A DNA stretch of 12,499 nt, taken from NCBI GenBank assembly GCA_031289065.1, contig JAITQI010000186.1:1-12499 (forward strand). The letters run 5' to 3'. The position numbers and the translations under genes are program-made. This document shows positions 1-7,549 of this stretch, piece by piece (the stretch's first letter is position 1; each line of letters opens with the position of its first letter). The DNA is from Oscillospiraceae bacterium (lineage in GTDB: Bacteria > Bacillota > Clostridia > Oscillospirales > UBA929). The notes beneath the pieces are model-generated. The model saw only the letters and a list, made by a program, of their open reading frames with translations. It had not been told where the DNA came from and did not search any database.

Positions 1-1
1 A

Positions 2-1083
2 ATTTCCACCGCCGCGAACAACGAACCCCCCTTCTCCATTCCCTCCGGGTCCCAGGTGACGCTGACCCTCATCTCGAGCAATACGCTGACGAGCACCGCC
101 ACCGGCTCCGGCAACAACGCCGGTATCTCGGTGCCCTCGGGCGCCACTCTCCTCGTCAACTCCCCCAGCGACGGCTTAGGTAGTTCCCTGAACGTCACCG
201 GCGGCGGCAACAGCGCGGGCATCGGCGGCGGCGGCGGCACCGCGGCTGGCAGCATCACCATCGGCACCGGCGCCACTATCACCACCATCAACGCCAAAGG
301 CGGAACCAACGGCGCGGGTGTCGGCGGCAGCGGCACCGCCGCGGGCGGCACGGTCGCCCTCATCGGCCAGGGGCATCTCACCGCCACGGGCGGCACGGGG
401 GGCACGGTCAGCGCGGCGGGTGTCGGCGGCGGAGCCGACGCCACGACGGGCTCGGCGCTTTCCATCGCCGTCACGTCCAGCCTGGTCGCATACTCCCAGA
501 CCGGTTATGCCATCCAGACGACACAGGCTGTCGACAACTACTTTATGAACGCCCGGTTCGTCGAAACGATCAACGCCGGCAACGAGACCGACTTCCAGCG
601 TTTCCCGTCTCCGTCCCGTTGGGCCGGCACCGGCTACTTCACGCTGCCGGCGAACTACCGCTCTTTCGCCTACACCACCGGCTCGGCGACGAGCAAAACC
701 GAAGTCATCGACGCTTACATCCACTACAGCGCAACCAAGCTGGGCGACGTTGTGATCGCCGCGACCAACAGCCCGCTCATCCCATCGGTGGTGCAGTCCT
801 ACGCGCCCACCAACCCGCTGCCGGTCAAGCTGAGCAATGTCATCAACATCGACATCTGCGACAGCGACGGCTCACTGACTACGCCCTGGCACATCGGGTA
901 TAGCTATGCCTCCAACGTGCTGACCTTCAATACAAACGCCGACGGCGTGACCTTCCGCGTGTGGCAGAATACGGATACCAGCTACGGCAACGGTGCCAAA
1001 ATAGTGCTGGTCAAGAGCATCGTTGTGGTGAACGCTGTCGAAAACCTGCCGCTCACCCTCGACACGGTCAACATCTCCCACGA
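2..1083 (+). repeat. Giant protein module 1 (5' incomplete)
   Basis: First visible copy of the module. It has the PPF opening at about 23-70, the NNAGISVPSGATL segment at about 110-155 and a short solenoid at about 199-460 with three glycine units (SAGIGGG, GAGVGGS, AAGVGGG). A beta-rich segment follows at about 530-1080. That segment is the most divergent of the four: it reads YFMNARF, carries a small insertion before YRSFAYTTG, and has IDICDSDGSL where later copies have IDLDNADGSL. Module limits are approximate and set by eye. Confidence 0.75.
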
Positions 1084-4000
1084 TACGATAAACCTGCCGC
1101 CCCTCTCCATCCTGGGCAATTCCCAGGTGACGCTGACCCTTGCCGGAACCAGTACACTGGAGAACACCAACGGCACGGCGGGCAACAACGCCGGTATCTC
1201 TGTGCCCTCGGGCACCACCCTCATCGTCGGCGGCAGCGGCACCCTGAACGCCAACGGCGGCGCGAGCGGCGCGGGCATCGGCGGCGGCAACGCCACGGCG
1301 GGCAGCGTCACCATCAACGGCGGTACCATCAACGCCAAGGGCGGCGCCAACGGCGCGGGCATCGGCGGCGGCGGCAACGGGGCCGCCGGGGCCCTCACCA
1401 TAAACGGCGGCACCGTCAACGCCACCGGCGGCACCAACGCCGCGGGTATCGGCGGCGCGAACGGCGGCGCGGCGGGCACCCTCAACATCGCTTCGGCGGC
1501 GACGGTCAGGGCTTATGCCATCGGCGTATATCCCGGCATCCAGGTTCCCGCCGGCGGCAACGCGGGTAACGGTTTTTATGTCAACGCCAAACTTGATACG
1601 GGCATCACCCAGGCGGCCGCTCTCAAGGTTTACGCCAACGGCGGGGCTTCCAGCGCCAATACGCTGAACCTGCCCGCAGGCTACCGTTGCTTCGCTTACA
1701 CCACCGGCGCGACGGCCACGCAGAACGACAATATTTTCGCCTTTAACGCGGCGGGCACCACCCTCCTCGGCACGGTCGTTCGGTTCACGGGCGACAGCCC
1801 CTTGCTCGCCTCGGTTAACACTGTCGCGGTTCTGGATGTCAAGCTGTTAACGACGCTCGCCATCGATCTGGACAACGCCGACAGCTCCCTGGTGAGGACA
1901 GGCCTGGGGTACGGGTTCACCAGCGGCACCCACACGCTGGCCTTCGCATCGGCCTTCACCGGCATTTCCTACCGCATATACCAGTCAGGTACCAACACCC
2001 TGGCCCCCGGCGGCGCGGTGACAAGCATTCAAGTGGACACCGGCGTGACTCTCACGGCGACGATCGCCGGGCTCACCGTCACCAGCGGCACGGCGGGCAC
2101 CCCGCCCTTTAAGCTCTCCGGCACCGCCAGCGCGACCCTTACGCTGGAGGGAACGAGTTCCTTTATCAGCACCGCCACCGCGTCCGGCGACAACGCGGGG
2201 ATGCTTGTCCCCAGCGGGACGACTCTCGCCCTCAACGGCACCGGCTCCCTGACCGCCACCGGCGGCCTCAACAGCGCGGGTATCGGCGGCGGCAACAACG
2301 CCAGCGGCGGCACCATCACCATCAGCGGCGTCACCCTGATCGCCAACGGCGGCACCGGCGGCGCGGGCATCGGCGGCGGCCTGACAACCGTGGCCGGCGC
2401 GGGCAACGGCGGCAGCATCACCATCTCCGGCGGCCATGTGACAGCCAACGGCGGCACGAACGGCGGCGCGGGCATCGGCGGCGGCAGCTCCGACTCGGTG
2501 GCGGCCAACAAGGGCTCCAGCGGCACCGTCATCATCGAGGGCGGCACCGTCATCGCCACAGGCGGCGGCAACGGCGCGGGCATCGGCGGCGGTTGGCGCG
2601 GCGCGGGCACCAGTATCTCCGTGCGGGGCAGCGCCATTGTCACGGCCAACGGCGGCGCGAATGGCGCGGGCATCGGCGGCGGCAGCGGCGGCGCGGGCGG
2701 CGCGATCACCATCAGCGCCACCCCCAACATAACGGCCAAGGGCGGCGCGGAAGGCGCGGCCATCGGCGGCGGCAACGGCGGCGCGGGCGGCACGATCACC
2801 ATCTCCAGCGGAACCGTAACGGCCACAGGCGGCGCAGGTAGCGTGGGCACCGGCGGCGGCGCGGGCATCGGCGGCGGCAACGGCGGCGCGGCGGCCTCGC
2901 TCTCTATCGACGACGCGGCGGTCGTCACAGCCTACGCTTACGCCACCCTCCCGGCCCTTCACGAAAGCGCCGCCAACCTGGGCGACGGCTACTTCGTCAA
3001 CGCCACCTTCAACGCCATCGTCTACACCGATCAGAACACCTCCCTTAAAGTCTACGAGAACAACGGGGCCTCCTCAACCAAAACGCTGACCCTGCCCACC
3101 AACTACAGGTCCTTCGCCTACGTCACCGGCGCGGCGGCGCGAAACGACAGGATTTTCGCCTATAACTCGGGGGGTTCCACCCTCAAAGGCCCGGTCGTCC
3201 GGGTCTCGGACAGCAAACCCCAGCTCGGTTCGGTCAAGAGCGCCACCGCGCTGGAAGTCAAGATCGGCACGACCATCGACATCGACCTGGACAACGCGGA
3301 CGGTTCCCTGCTGACAACCGGATTCGGTTACGGCTACGCCACGCAGACCCTGAGTTTCAACACCGCGGCCAACGGGCTGTCGTACACCATCTATCAGTCC
3401 AGCGGCAACCAATACGGCCCGGTGAGAAGCATTCAGGCGGCGACCGGCGTGACCACCAACATCACCATTAACGGGATCACCGTCACCTCCGCTATCGTGG
3501 GTACACCGCCCTTCAAGCTGACCGGCTCAGCCAATATCAGTCTCACGGTGACGGGCACGAACTCCCTGGTTCACACGGCCACCGCCACCGGCGACAACGC
3601 GGGCATCCTTGTCCCCAGCACGGCGACCCTCACCCTTAGCGGTGCCGGCACCCTGACCGCCACCGGCGGCGGCTACAGCGCGGGCATCGGCGGCGGCAAC
3701 AGCGGCGCGGGCGGCTCCATCACCCTCAGCGGCACCGGCACCGTGAACGCCAACGGCGGCGTGAACGGCGGCGCGGGTATCGGCGGCGGGGCAGGCGGCG
3801 CGGGCGGCACGATCACCGTCAGCAGCGGCACCGTCAACGCGACGGGCGGGAGCGACGCGGGCAACACGGGCGTCGGCGGCGGCGCGGGTATCGGCGGCGG
3901 CCTGAACGGCGACATCGGCACGATCACCCTCAACGGCGGCACCGTAACGGCCAACGCCCCGAGCAGCAACGGCATCGGAAGCGGCAAGCAGTACAGCGCT

Positions 4001-5536
4001 TCCGCCACCGGCTCCCTGAGCATCGGAAGCGGGGCCACGGTTCTCGCCTTCGCCAAGAGCAGCCTGCACCGGGCCATCAACGCCGGCAGCGGCGGCAACG
4101 CGGGCACCGCCAACTTCGTCAACGCCACGCTTGTGGATACCACGCTGCCCGCGGCGGCTTCCGTCCTCAAGGTTTACGCCGACGGCAACCGGGTGACCCT
4201 TCTGATAAACCCGGCCCCGACCCTGCCGACGGGCTACTTGAACTTCGCTTACACCACCGGCGCGGCGTCCCGGAACGACAACATCGTCGTATACAACACG
4301 GCGGGATCAACACCCCTGGGCACGCTGTTGCGTTGGAACTCCCCGAATTACGTCAAGCCCATCCCCTCGGGGCGGGCCTCCTATACGGCACAGGAACTCA
4401 AACTTACATACAACATCCCGGGCACCTTGGTGGCTTCCAATCCGGCGCGCACCCCGGCGGAGCTCAACAACGCTATCGCCATGCAAATCCTCCTGACCAA
4501 CACGGGGCATGACAAGCTGGACGGCACCTATCACACCGACAGCGGTTACCTGCTGTCCACCACGGCCACGACCGACACATCCGCCTCCTATGTGGGCGCG
4601 AAGCTGCACGACGGCGTTTACGCCGCCTGGCCGGCGGCCTGGCAGGATACCCCCGTGGCGATCACAAGAACAGGGTTGGTGCCCAACACGCGTTATTACG
4701 CGCAGACCGTCTTGGCCACCACGCTGGATCAGAAGCGCACCACCTACGGCACCTACATCGACTTCTACACCCCGCCGCTCATCACAAGCGCCCTGGTGGA
4801 TATCGGCACGACGGTGGAATCCGTCAGCCTCACGGTGGGCTTTTATGAGCCGACGGTCGGCGCGGCGGCCATCTCCGGCGTGGTCGTCAAAGCCGGGCCG
4901 TACACGGCGGATGGCGATCTCATCACCACGGCGAACAAAACCGTCACCCTGACCAGCAGCGACTACACCACCGCCGGGCTCGACGAGCTGGAAGTTGACC
5001 TCGACTTCGTCCACGGCAGCACCTACAACATCTGGGTCACCGTGACCAACGCGGGGGGGCTGTCGGACACCTACAAGTTCAAGTATGAGGCGATCGACAC
5101 CATCCTCTCGGCCAGCATACCCATCAAGATGATCTTCGCGGCCTTCAACGTGAACAGCGGACGGATTTCCTCGCCGCTGTACCACATCACAAACGAATCC
5201 ACCTTCCCCATGTCGGTTTACCTCTCCGATTTCGCCGTGGTGGAGCCCGACGGCCTGACCCTTACGCAAAACCCGGTTTCCGCCGGTCAGTTGGGCCTGA
5301 AGCTGGAAGGCCATATCTCCTCCCCCACCTTCGGCACCGGATACCTGCCCCTGGGCAGCAATCTCGGCCTCGCCCTGGCGAGCACCACCGCGCCCCTGGC
5401 CGCGAAAGACGAAACCGGTTCGACAGGATATTTCCGCATCGGCGGTCTGTACAAGGGACTGTTCGATATCCAGCGCGCCCCCAAGTTCAACGCCACCTTT
5501 AAGCTGGATCTGGTGATTCCGGATCCCTCCCCCTGA
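2..5536 (+). CDS. Giant repetitive secreted surface protein, 5' partial
   Basis: The frame is open from the window edge (first full codon at 2) to a TGA at 5534-5536, giving at least 1844 residues. The start and any signal peptide lie upstream. The GTG at 56 is internal, because the residues before it (NEPPFSIPSGSQVTLTL) match the beginnings of later modules. Four homologous modules are visible, each opening with a PPF/PPL-type segment, then a Gly-rich solenoid with AGIGGG motifs, then a beta-rich segment (YFVNA, LKVY, YRSFAYTTG, IFAYN, LDNADGSL). Two fibronectin-III-like stretches and a C-terminal domain homologous to the secreted protein at 6308-6943 follow. Composition is rich in Gly, Ala, Thr, Ser and Asn with very few Cys, as expected for an extracellular adhesin or stalk. 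There is no sortase signal or membrane segment at its C-terminus (it ends VIPDPSP), so it is probably held by the shared C-terminal domain or by partners. The solenoid resembles the beta-helical, carbohydrate-binding-type repeats common in gut Clostridia. Ligand unknown; adhesin or glycan-binding role is inference. Confidence 0.9.
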   Translation: MSTAANNEPPFSIPSGSQVTLTLISSNTLTSTATGSGNNAGISVPSGATLLVNSPSDGLGSSLNVTGGGNSAGIGGGGGTAAGSITIGTGATITTINAKGGTNGAGVGGSGTAAGGTVALIGQGHLTATGGTGGTVSAAGVGGGADATTGSALSIAVTSSLVAYSQTGYAIQTTQAVDNYFMNARFVETINAGNETDFQRFPSPSRWAGTGYFTLPANYRSFAYTTGSATSKTEVIDAYIHYSATKLGDVVIAATNSPLIPSVVQSYAPTNPLPVKLSNVINIDICDSDGSLTTPWHIGYSYASNVLTFNTNADGVTFRVWQNTDTSYGNGAKIVLVKSIVVVNAVENLPLTLDTVNISHDTINLPPLSILGNSQVTLTLAGTSTLENTNGTAGNNAGISVPSGTTLIVGGSGTLNANGGASGAGIGGGNATAGSVTINGGTINAKGGANGAGIGGGGNGAAGALTINGGTVNATGGTNAAGIGGANGGAAGTLNIASAATVRAYAIGVYPGIQVPAGGNAGNGFYVNAKLDTGITQAAALKVYANGGASSANTLNLPAGYRCFAYTTGATATQNDNIFAFNAAGTTLLGTVVRFTGDSPLLASVNTVAVLDVKLLTTLAIDLDNADSSLVRTGLGYGFTSGTHTLAFASAFTGISYRIYQSGTNTLAPGGAVTSIQVDTGVTLTATIAGLTVTSGTAGTPPFKLSGTASATLTLEGTSSFISTATASGDNAGMLVPSGTTLALNGTGSLTATGGLNSAGIGGGNNASGGTITISGVTLIANGGTGGAGIGGGLTTVAGAGNGGSITISGGHVTANGGTNGGAGIGGGSSDSVAANKGSSGTVIIEGGTVIATGGGNGAGIGGGWRGAGTSISVRGSAIVTANGGANGAGIGGGSGGAGGAITISATPNITAKGGAEGAAIGGGNGGAGGTITISSGTVTATGGAGSVGTGGGAGIGGGNGGAAASLSIDDAAVVTAYAYATLPALHESAANLGDGYFVNATFNAIVYTDQNTSLKVYENNGASSTKTLTLPTNYRSFAYVTGAAARNDRIFAYNSGGSTLKGPVVRVSDSKPQLGSVKSATALEVKIGTTIDIDLDNADGSLLTTGFGYGYATQTLSFNTAANGLSYTIYQSSGNQYGPVRSIQAATGVTTNITINGITVTSAIVGTPPFKLTGSANISLTVTGTNSLVHTATATGDNAGILVPSTATLTLSGAGTLTATGGGYSAGIGGGNSGAGGSITLSGTGTVNANGGVNGGAGIGGGAGGAGGTITVSSGTVNATGGSDAGNTGVGGGAGIGGGLNGDIGTITLNGGTVTANAPSSNGIGSGKQYSASATGSLSIGSGATVLAFAKSSLHRAINAGSGGNAGTANFVNATLVDTTLPAAASVLKVYADGNRVTLLINPAPTLPTGYLNFAYTTGAASRNDNIVVYNTAGSTPLGTLLRWNSPNYVKPIPSGRASYTAQELKLTYNIPGTLVASNPARTPAELNNAIAMQILLTNTGHDKLDGTYHTDSGYLLSTTATTDTSASYVGAKLHDGVYAAWPAAWQDTPVAITRTGLVPNTRYYAQTVLATTLDQKRTTYGTYIDFYTPPLITSALVDIGTTVESVSLTVGFYEPTVGAAAISGVVVKAGPYTADGDLITTANKTVTLTSSDYTTAGLDELEVDLDFVHGSTYNIWVTVTNAGGLSDTYKFKYEAIDTILSASIPIKMIFAAFNVNSGRISSPLYHITNESTFPMSVYLSDFAVVEPDGLTLTQNPVSAGQLGLKLEGHISSPTFGTGYLPLGSNLGLALASTTAPLAAKDETGSTGYFRIGGLYKGLFDIQRAPKFNATFKLDLVIPDPSP
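1084..2093 (+). repeat. Giant protein module 2
   Basis: Second copy, opening with INLPPLSILGNSQVTLTL. The solenoid at about 1250-1500 holds three units (GAGIGGG, GAGIGGG, AAGIGGA) separated by short strands such as GGTINAKGG and GGTVNATGG. The beta-rich segment (about 1568-2093) contains FYVNAKL, LKVYANGGASS, YRCFAYTTG, IFAFNAAGTTLLG, IDLDNADSSL and SYRIYQSG. Its opening is nearly identical to module 1 at DNA level (52-68 against 1124-1140, and about 111-145 against 1183-1217), suggesting duplication or gene conversion. Confidence 0.75.
2094..3497 (+). repeat. Giant protein module 3 (expanded solenoid)
   Basis: Third copy, opening with GTPPFKLSG. The solenoid (about 2251-2895) is the longest of the four, with seven glycine units: SAGIGGGNN, GAGIGGGLT, GAGIGGGSS, GAGIGGGWR, GAGIGGGSG, GAAIGGGNG and GAGIGGGNG. 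The spacers are mostly of the form ITISGGTVTATGG, about 22-35 residues per unit. The beta-rich segment (about 2981-3497) has YFVNATF, LKVYENNGASS, YRSFAYVTG, IFAYNSGGSTLKG, IDLDNADGSL and SYTIYQSSG. Extra units relative to modules 1, 2 and 4 suggest expansion by unequal recombination. Confidence 0.75.
3498..4370 (+). repeat. Giant protein module 4 (3' truncated)
   Basis: Fourth copy, opening with GTPPFKLTG. The solenoid (about 3655-3990) has four units: SAGIGGG, GAGIGGG, GAGIGGG and a degenerate SNGIGSG. The beta-rich segment begins normally (NFVNATL, LKVYADG, LNFAYTTG, IVVYNTAGSTPLG) but stops after about 4330. The LDNADGSL and YRIYQSG part of the earlier modules is missing and the sequence passes into the fibronectin-like region. 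Module 4 is thus the terminal, capped copy. Confidence 0.7.
4371..5104 (+). other. Fibronectin-III-like region of the giant protein
   Basis: About 245 residues between the repeat modules and the C-terminal domain. Two stretches look like Ig/FN3 beta-sandwiches. The first contains GLVPNTRYYAQTVLATT (about 4675-4725), the usual 'G-L-x-P-N-T-x-Y-Y' edge of an FN3 domain. The second contains HGSTYNIWVTVTNAGG (about 5013-5060). These probably form a spacer between the repeat array and the C-terminal attachment domain. The family assignment rests on motif pattern only. Confidence 0.5.
5105..5533 (+). other. C-terminal domain shared with the secreted protein at 6308-6943
   Basis: About 143 residues. 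It opens with SIPIKMIFAAF and contains SPLYHITNESTFPMSVYLSDF, of which the second half of the equivalent block in the small protein reads SPTYTVKNFSTAHKV. It ends FRIGGLYKGLF, then FNATFKLDLVIPDPSP. The small secreted protein has AVPIKIIWAAF at the same place and ends FRIAGTYTGTF, then YVLTFKFTYVA. Order and spacing agree across the whole length. The closing strand followed by Asp-x-Pro recalls the end of WxL domains (Y-x-x-x-L-x-W-x-L), but with Phe in place of Trp. Inference: a surface-attachment or subunit-assembly domain. Confidence 0.65.
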
Positions 5537-5588
5537 GTCCCTCTTCCACGATGTCGGTTCAGGCCTTACCCCCCTGAATTGTCATATG

Positions 5589-5630
5589 CCCGGCGGGCGG
5601 AGCCGGAAACATCCGGCTCCGCCCTGCGGG
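5589..5630 (+). other. Strong intergenic hairpin without a U-tract
   Basis: A perfect 13-bp GC-rich stem is formed by 5595-5607 and 5612-5624 around the four-base loop AACA. Beyond a 2x2 internal loop, CCCG (5589-5592) can pair with CGGG (5627-5630). No T-run follows; the next bases are ACAAACCAAAACC. It lies between the giant gene and the small membrane-protein gene. It may act as an RNA-stability or processing element, or a weak terminator, that sets different expression levels for the giant gene and the small genes. That role is inferred. Confidence 0.6.
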
Positions 5631-5676
5631 ACAAACCAAAACCACCCATCATCCATAGCCAAAGGAAGGGAAAAAC

Positions 5677-6285
5677 ATGACCGAACCAATTCGCTATCCC
5701 TCCGCCCCGAAGCCCTCCCGAAGCAGACGTATGCAGAAAGCCGAGAAAAAAACGCGCAAAAAGTTTCTCTTTCTCTTTCTGCCGTTTCTCGTGCTGGCCC
5801 TCCTTCTCTTTGCGATCGGCGTCTTCTCCTCCTCCTCCTCGACGGGGGACGCGTCGCCGCCCATCATCGCCGCCGAGGGGCTGTTCCCCGGCTCGGGGGA
5901 GGCCGACGAGGGCTATCTGACCCACATGACCCCCGACGAGGTTATGGAACAGATGCAGCGGTTTGTTGACGCCTCCTACTTTTCCTTCAAGATCAACGCC
6001 CGCCCCATCTTTGAAACCGGCGCCTCCGCGGGGACCCTGCAGATAGAGAACCCCTCGTACAACGTCTATCCCATGGTGGTGCAGGTCTTCGAGGACAAAA
6101 CGGGGGACATGCTCTACGACTCGGGGGGCATCCTCCCCAACCACCACATCGACACCGCGAAACTCCTCAAGACGCTTCCGGCTGGCAAATACCCCGCGAC
6201 TGCCACCCTGAACGTATACGACCCCGAAACCCTTGTCTGGCAAGGCAAGCAAGAAGTCGCGCTCATTATCACCGTCAAAAAATAG
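5677..6285 (+). CDS. Small membrane-anchored protein with extracellular beta-domain
   Basis: 202 residues, ATG at 5677 preceded by a good ribosome site (AAAGGAAGGG, 5661-5670). The N-terminus is strongly basic (residues 1-29, many Lys/Arg), followed by one hydrophobic segment (about 30-50) with no clear cleavage site. I predict a type II membrane protein with its C-terminus outside. Residues 51-100 form a Ser-rich and acidic linker containing DEVMEQMQRFVD. Residues about 102-202 look like a compact beta-sandwich with the pattern SAGTLQIENPSYNVYPM, DSGGILPNHHID, LPAGKYPATATLNVYDP and ITVKK. Similar 'INP, SG-x-I-P-N, L-x-x-G-x-Y' domains occur in uncharacterised Firmicute surface clusters; I cannot name the family. 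Its position between the giant protein and the small shared-domain protein suggests it scaffolds or exports their complex, comparable to the DUF916-type member of WxL clusters, though much shorter and anchored at the other end. Confidence 0.85.
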   Translation: MTEPIRYPSAPKPSRSRRMQKAEKKTRKKFLFLFLPFLVLALLLFAIGVFSSSSSTGDASPPIIAAEGLFPGSGEADEGYLTHMTPDEVMEQMQRFVDASYFSFKINARPIFETGASAGTLQIENPSYNVYPMVVQVFEDKTGDMLYDSGGILPNHHIDTAKLLKTLPAGKYPATATLNVYDPETLVWQGKQEVALIITVKK

Positions 6286-6307
6286 AACCGAAAGGGAGAA
6301 CCAACAC

Positions 6308-6943
6308 ATGAAAAAAACTCTGTCAATCCTTCTGGCCGTTGTCTTTATGGCCGCCTTTGCCGTCCCCTCCGCGTTCGCCGGGTCCTTCGACGACAGCGCC
6401 CAGCAGCACGACGACGCCGTTACGGGCCACGACACCGATTCGCCCATCACCAGGATCATCCCGATGTACGGCTACGTCGGCAAGGACACCAACCTGATCG
6501 ACCCCGATCCCGACAATCCTGACCAACCGCCTCAGCCCGCGGACACCGAAATCAACCTGGCCGTTCCCATCAAGATCATCTGGGCCGCCTTCGCCTCTGA
6601 CGAGGGCCTCGTGACCTCCCCCACCTACACGGTCAAAAACTTCTCCACGGCGCACAAAGTTAAAATCAGCGTCGTCAAGTTCGAGGCGGGCTTTCACGAC
6701 CCCAGCGCGAACGGCGTCGTGGACTCCACCCTCGTCCTGAACCTGGTTGGCAGCTACGGGCAATTCGGTCAGATCAACCTCCTCAACGTTGGTACTTATA
6801 AGACTGCCATCACCGATATCGGCACCGATTTGGGTTCCTCGACCAATTGGAACTTCAGAATCGCCGGCACCTACACCGGCACCTTCGCCACCGCGTATCA
6901 ACCCAGTTACGTCCTGACCTTCAAATTCACCTACGTGGCGTAA
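6308..6943 (+). CDS. Small secreted protein sharing the giant protein's C-terminal domain
   Basis: 211 residues. I chose the ATG at 6308 over upstream in-frame starts: it has AAAGGGAG (6291-6298) at good spacing and begins a textbook signal peptide (MKKTLSILL, cleavage near AFA/GS at residues 24/25). Mature residues 25-80 are acidic and Pro-rich, with PMYGYVGKD and DPDPDNPDQPPQP, probably an extended linker. Residues 81-211 (6548-6940) form a beta-rich domain homologous to the last 143 residues of the giant protein. Shared landmarks are VPIKIIWAAF, SPTYTVKN, FRIAGTYTGTF and a final LTFKF strand. There is no membrane anchor or sortase signal. It sits 22 bp after the membrane-protein gene and 24 bp before the sortase-substrate gene, so all three are probably co-transcribed. 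Inference: a soluble or wall-bound subunit of the same surface complex, perhaps the abundant one. Exact function unknown. Confidence 0.88.
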   Translation: MKKTLSILLAVVFMAAFAVPSAFAGSFDDSAQQHDDAVTGHDTDSPITRIIPMYGYVGKDTNLIDPDPDNPDQPPQPADTEINLAVPIKIIWAAFASDEGLVTSPTYTVKNFSTAHKVKISVVKFEAGFHDPSANGVVDSTLVLNLVGSYGQFGQINLLNVGTYKTAITDIGTDLGSSTNWNFRIAGTYTGTFATAYQPSYVLTFKFTYVA

Positions 6944-6967
6944 TTCCCGGAGAGGTTGTGCAGTGAT

Positions 6968-7495
6968 TTGAAACCAAGAACCCTGGCAGTCCTGTTTCTC
7001 GTTTCCCTGGCCGTCTGCGCTTTTTCTGTCACTGCCTTTGCCGAAACGTTCCCCCCAAACGCGCAGGAGCTGGAGGAGCTTGAAACCGAAAATCAGGACA
7101 TTTTATTCACCCCGAACGACATCTCCGTCGGTGTTCCCATGGGGGGGGCCATCGTTCCCGCGACTGCGCCTCCGAGCAAACCCCCCAAGGAAACACCCGG
7201 CGGACAGCCCTCCACCGATCCCAACGCTACCCCCAAGCCCACCCCTGATACAAGGTCCAGCCCCGTTCCGCCGTCCCCTTCCCCGACCCCCGTTCCGCCG
7301 TCGGTCGCCCCCAGCGGCGCGCCGGTTCCGAATTCGCCCGGCGGGGCGGACGCAAACTCCAATGAGCCCCGAACAGGGGACGACGTCAGTCAGGTCTTCT
7401 TCCTCGTGTCAGGCGGGATGGCTCTGCTCTTGCTGCTTCTGATCCTATGGAAACGAAGGAGGCGTGAGCCTGACGAAAACCAAGGCCACTACTAA
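6968..7495 (+). CDS. Small Pro-rich surface protein with variant sortase signal (EPRTG)
   Basis: 175 residues from a TTG at 6968, which gives a clean signal peptide (MKPRTLAVLFLVSL, cleavage near TAFA/ET at 25/26). GGAGAGG at 6949-6955 lies 12 bp upstream, slightly long; the TTG at 6956 directly abuts that site and is less likely. The mature N-terminus is acidic (QELEELETENQD). Residues about 60-130 are a Pro/Ser/Thr-rich stalk. The C-terminus has the three parts of a cell-wall sorting signal: EPRTG (133-137) followed by D, a hydrophobic stretch (about 144-161) and a positive tail (KRRRR). The canonical LPxTG Leu is Glu here. Such small anchored proteins close WxL-type clusters (CscD-like). 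It is the last gene before a strong terminator. Alternatively it is simply a single-pass membrane protein. No sortase gene is present in the window. Confidence 0.82.
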   Translation: MKPRTLAVLFLVSLAVCAFSVTAFAETFPPNAQELEELETENQDILFTPNDISVGVPMGGAIVPATAPPSKPPKETPGGQPSTDPNATPKPTPDTRSSPVPPSPSPTPVPPSVAPSGAPVPNSPGGADANSNEPRTGDDVSQVFFLVSGGMALLLLLLILWKRRRREPDENQGHY

Positions 7496-7549
7496 AACCC
7501 TTGAAGACCTTGCCAGTCTGTTCATATGCCTTATGTACAGCGAGGGTGA

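Noticed and set aside
1985..2962. Long antisense open frames inside the giant gene (for example 325 and 299 codons on the minus strand)
   Set aside because: They mirror the GC-rich Gly/Ala/Thr repeats of the + strand gene, give low-complexity Ala/Arg/Pro products and overlap a frame with clear protein homology between modules.
199..3990. Regularly spaced short repeats suggestive of a CRISPR array
   Set aside because: The repeats are in frame, code for Gly-rich units, vary in length and sequence and lack unique spacers of constant size.
5440..5536. Sortase signal or membrane anchor at the giant protein's C-terminus
   Set aside because: The end (VIPDPSP) has no pentapeptide, hydrophobic stretch or basic tail.
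5824..5841. TCC microsatellite in the membrane-protein gene as a phase-variation switch
   Set aside because: The triplet repeat encodes a short Ser run; length changes would stay in frame and not switch the gene off.
5566..6459. Minus-strand open frame of 297 codons over the small membrane-protein gene
   Set aside because: It covers a + strand gene with a good ribosome site and membrane segment, spans the intergenic hairpin, and its product resembles no protein I recognise.
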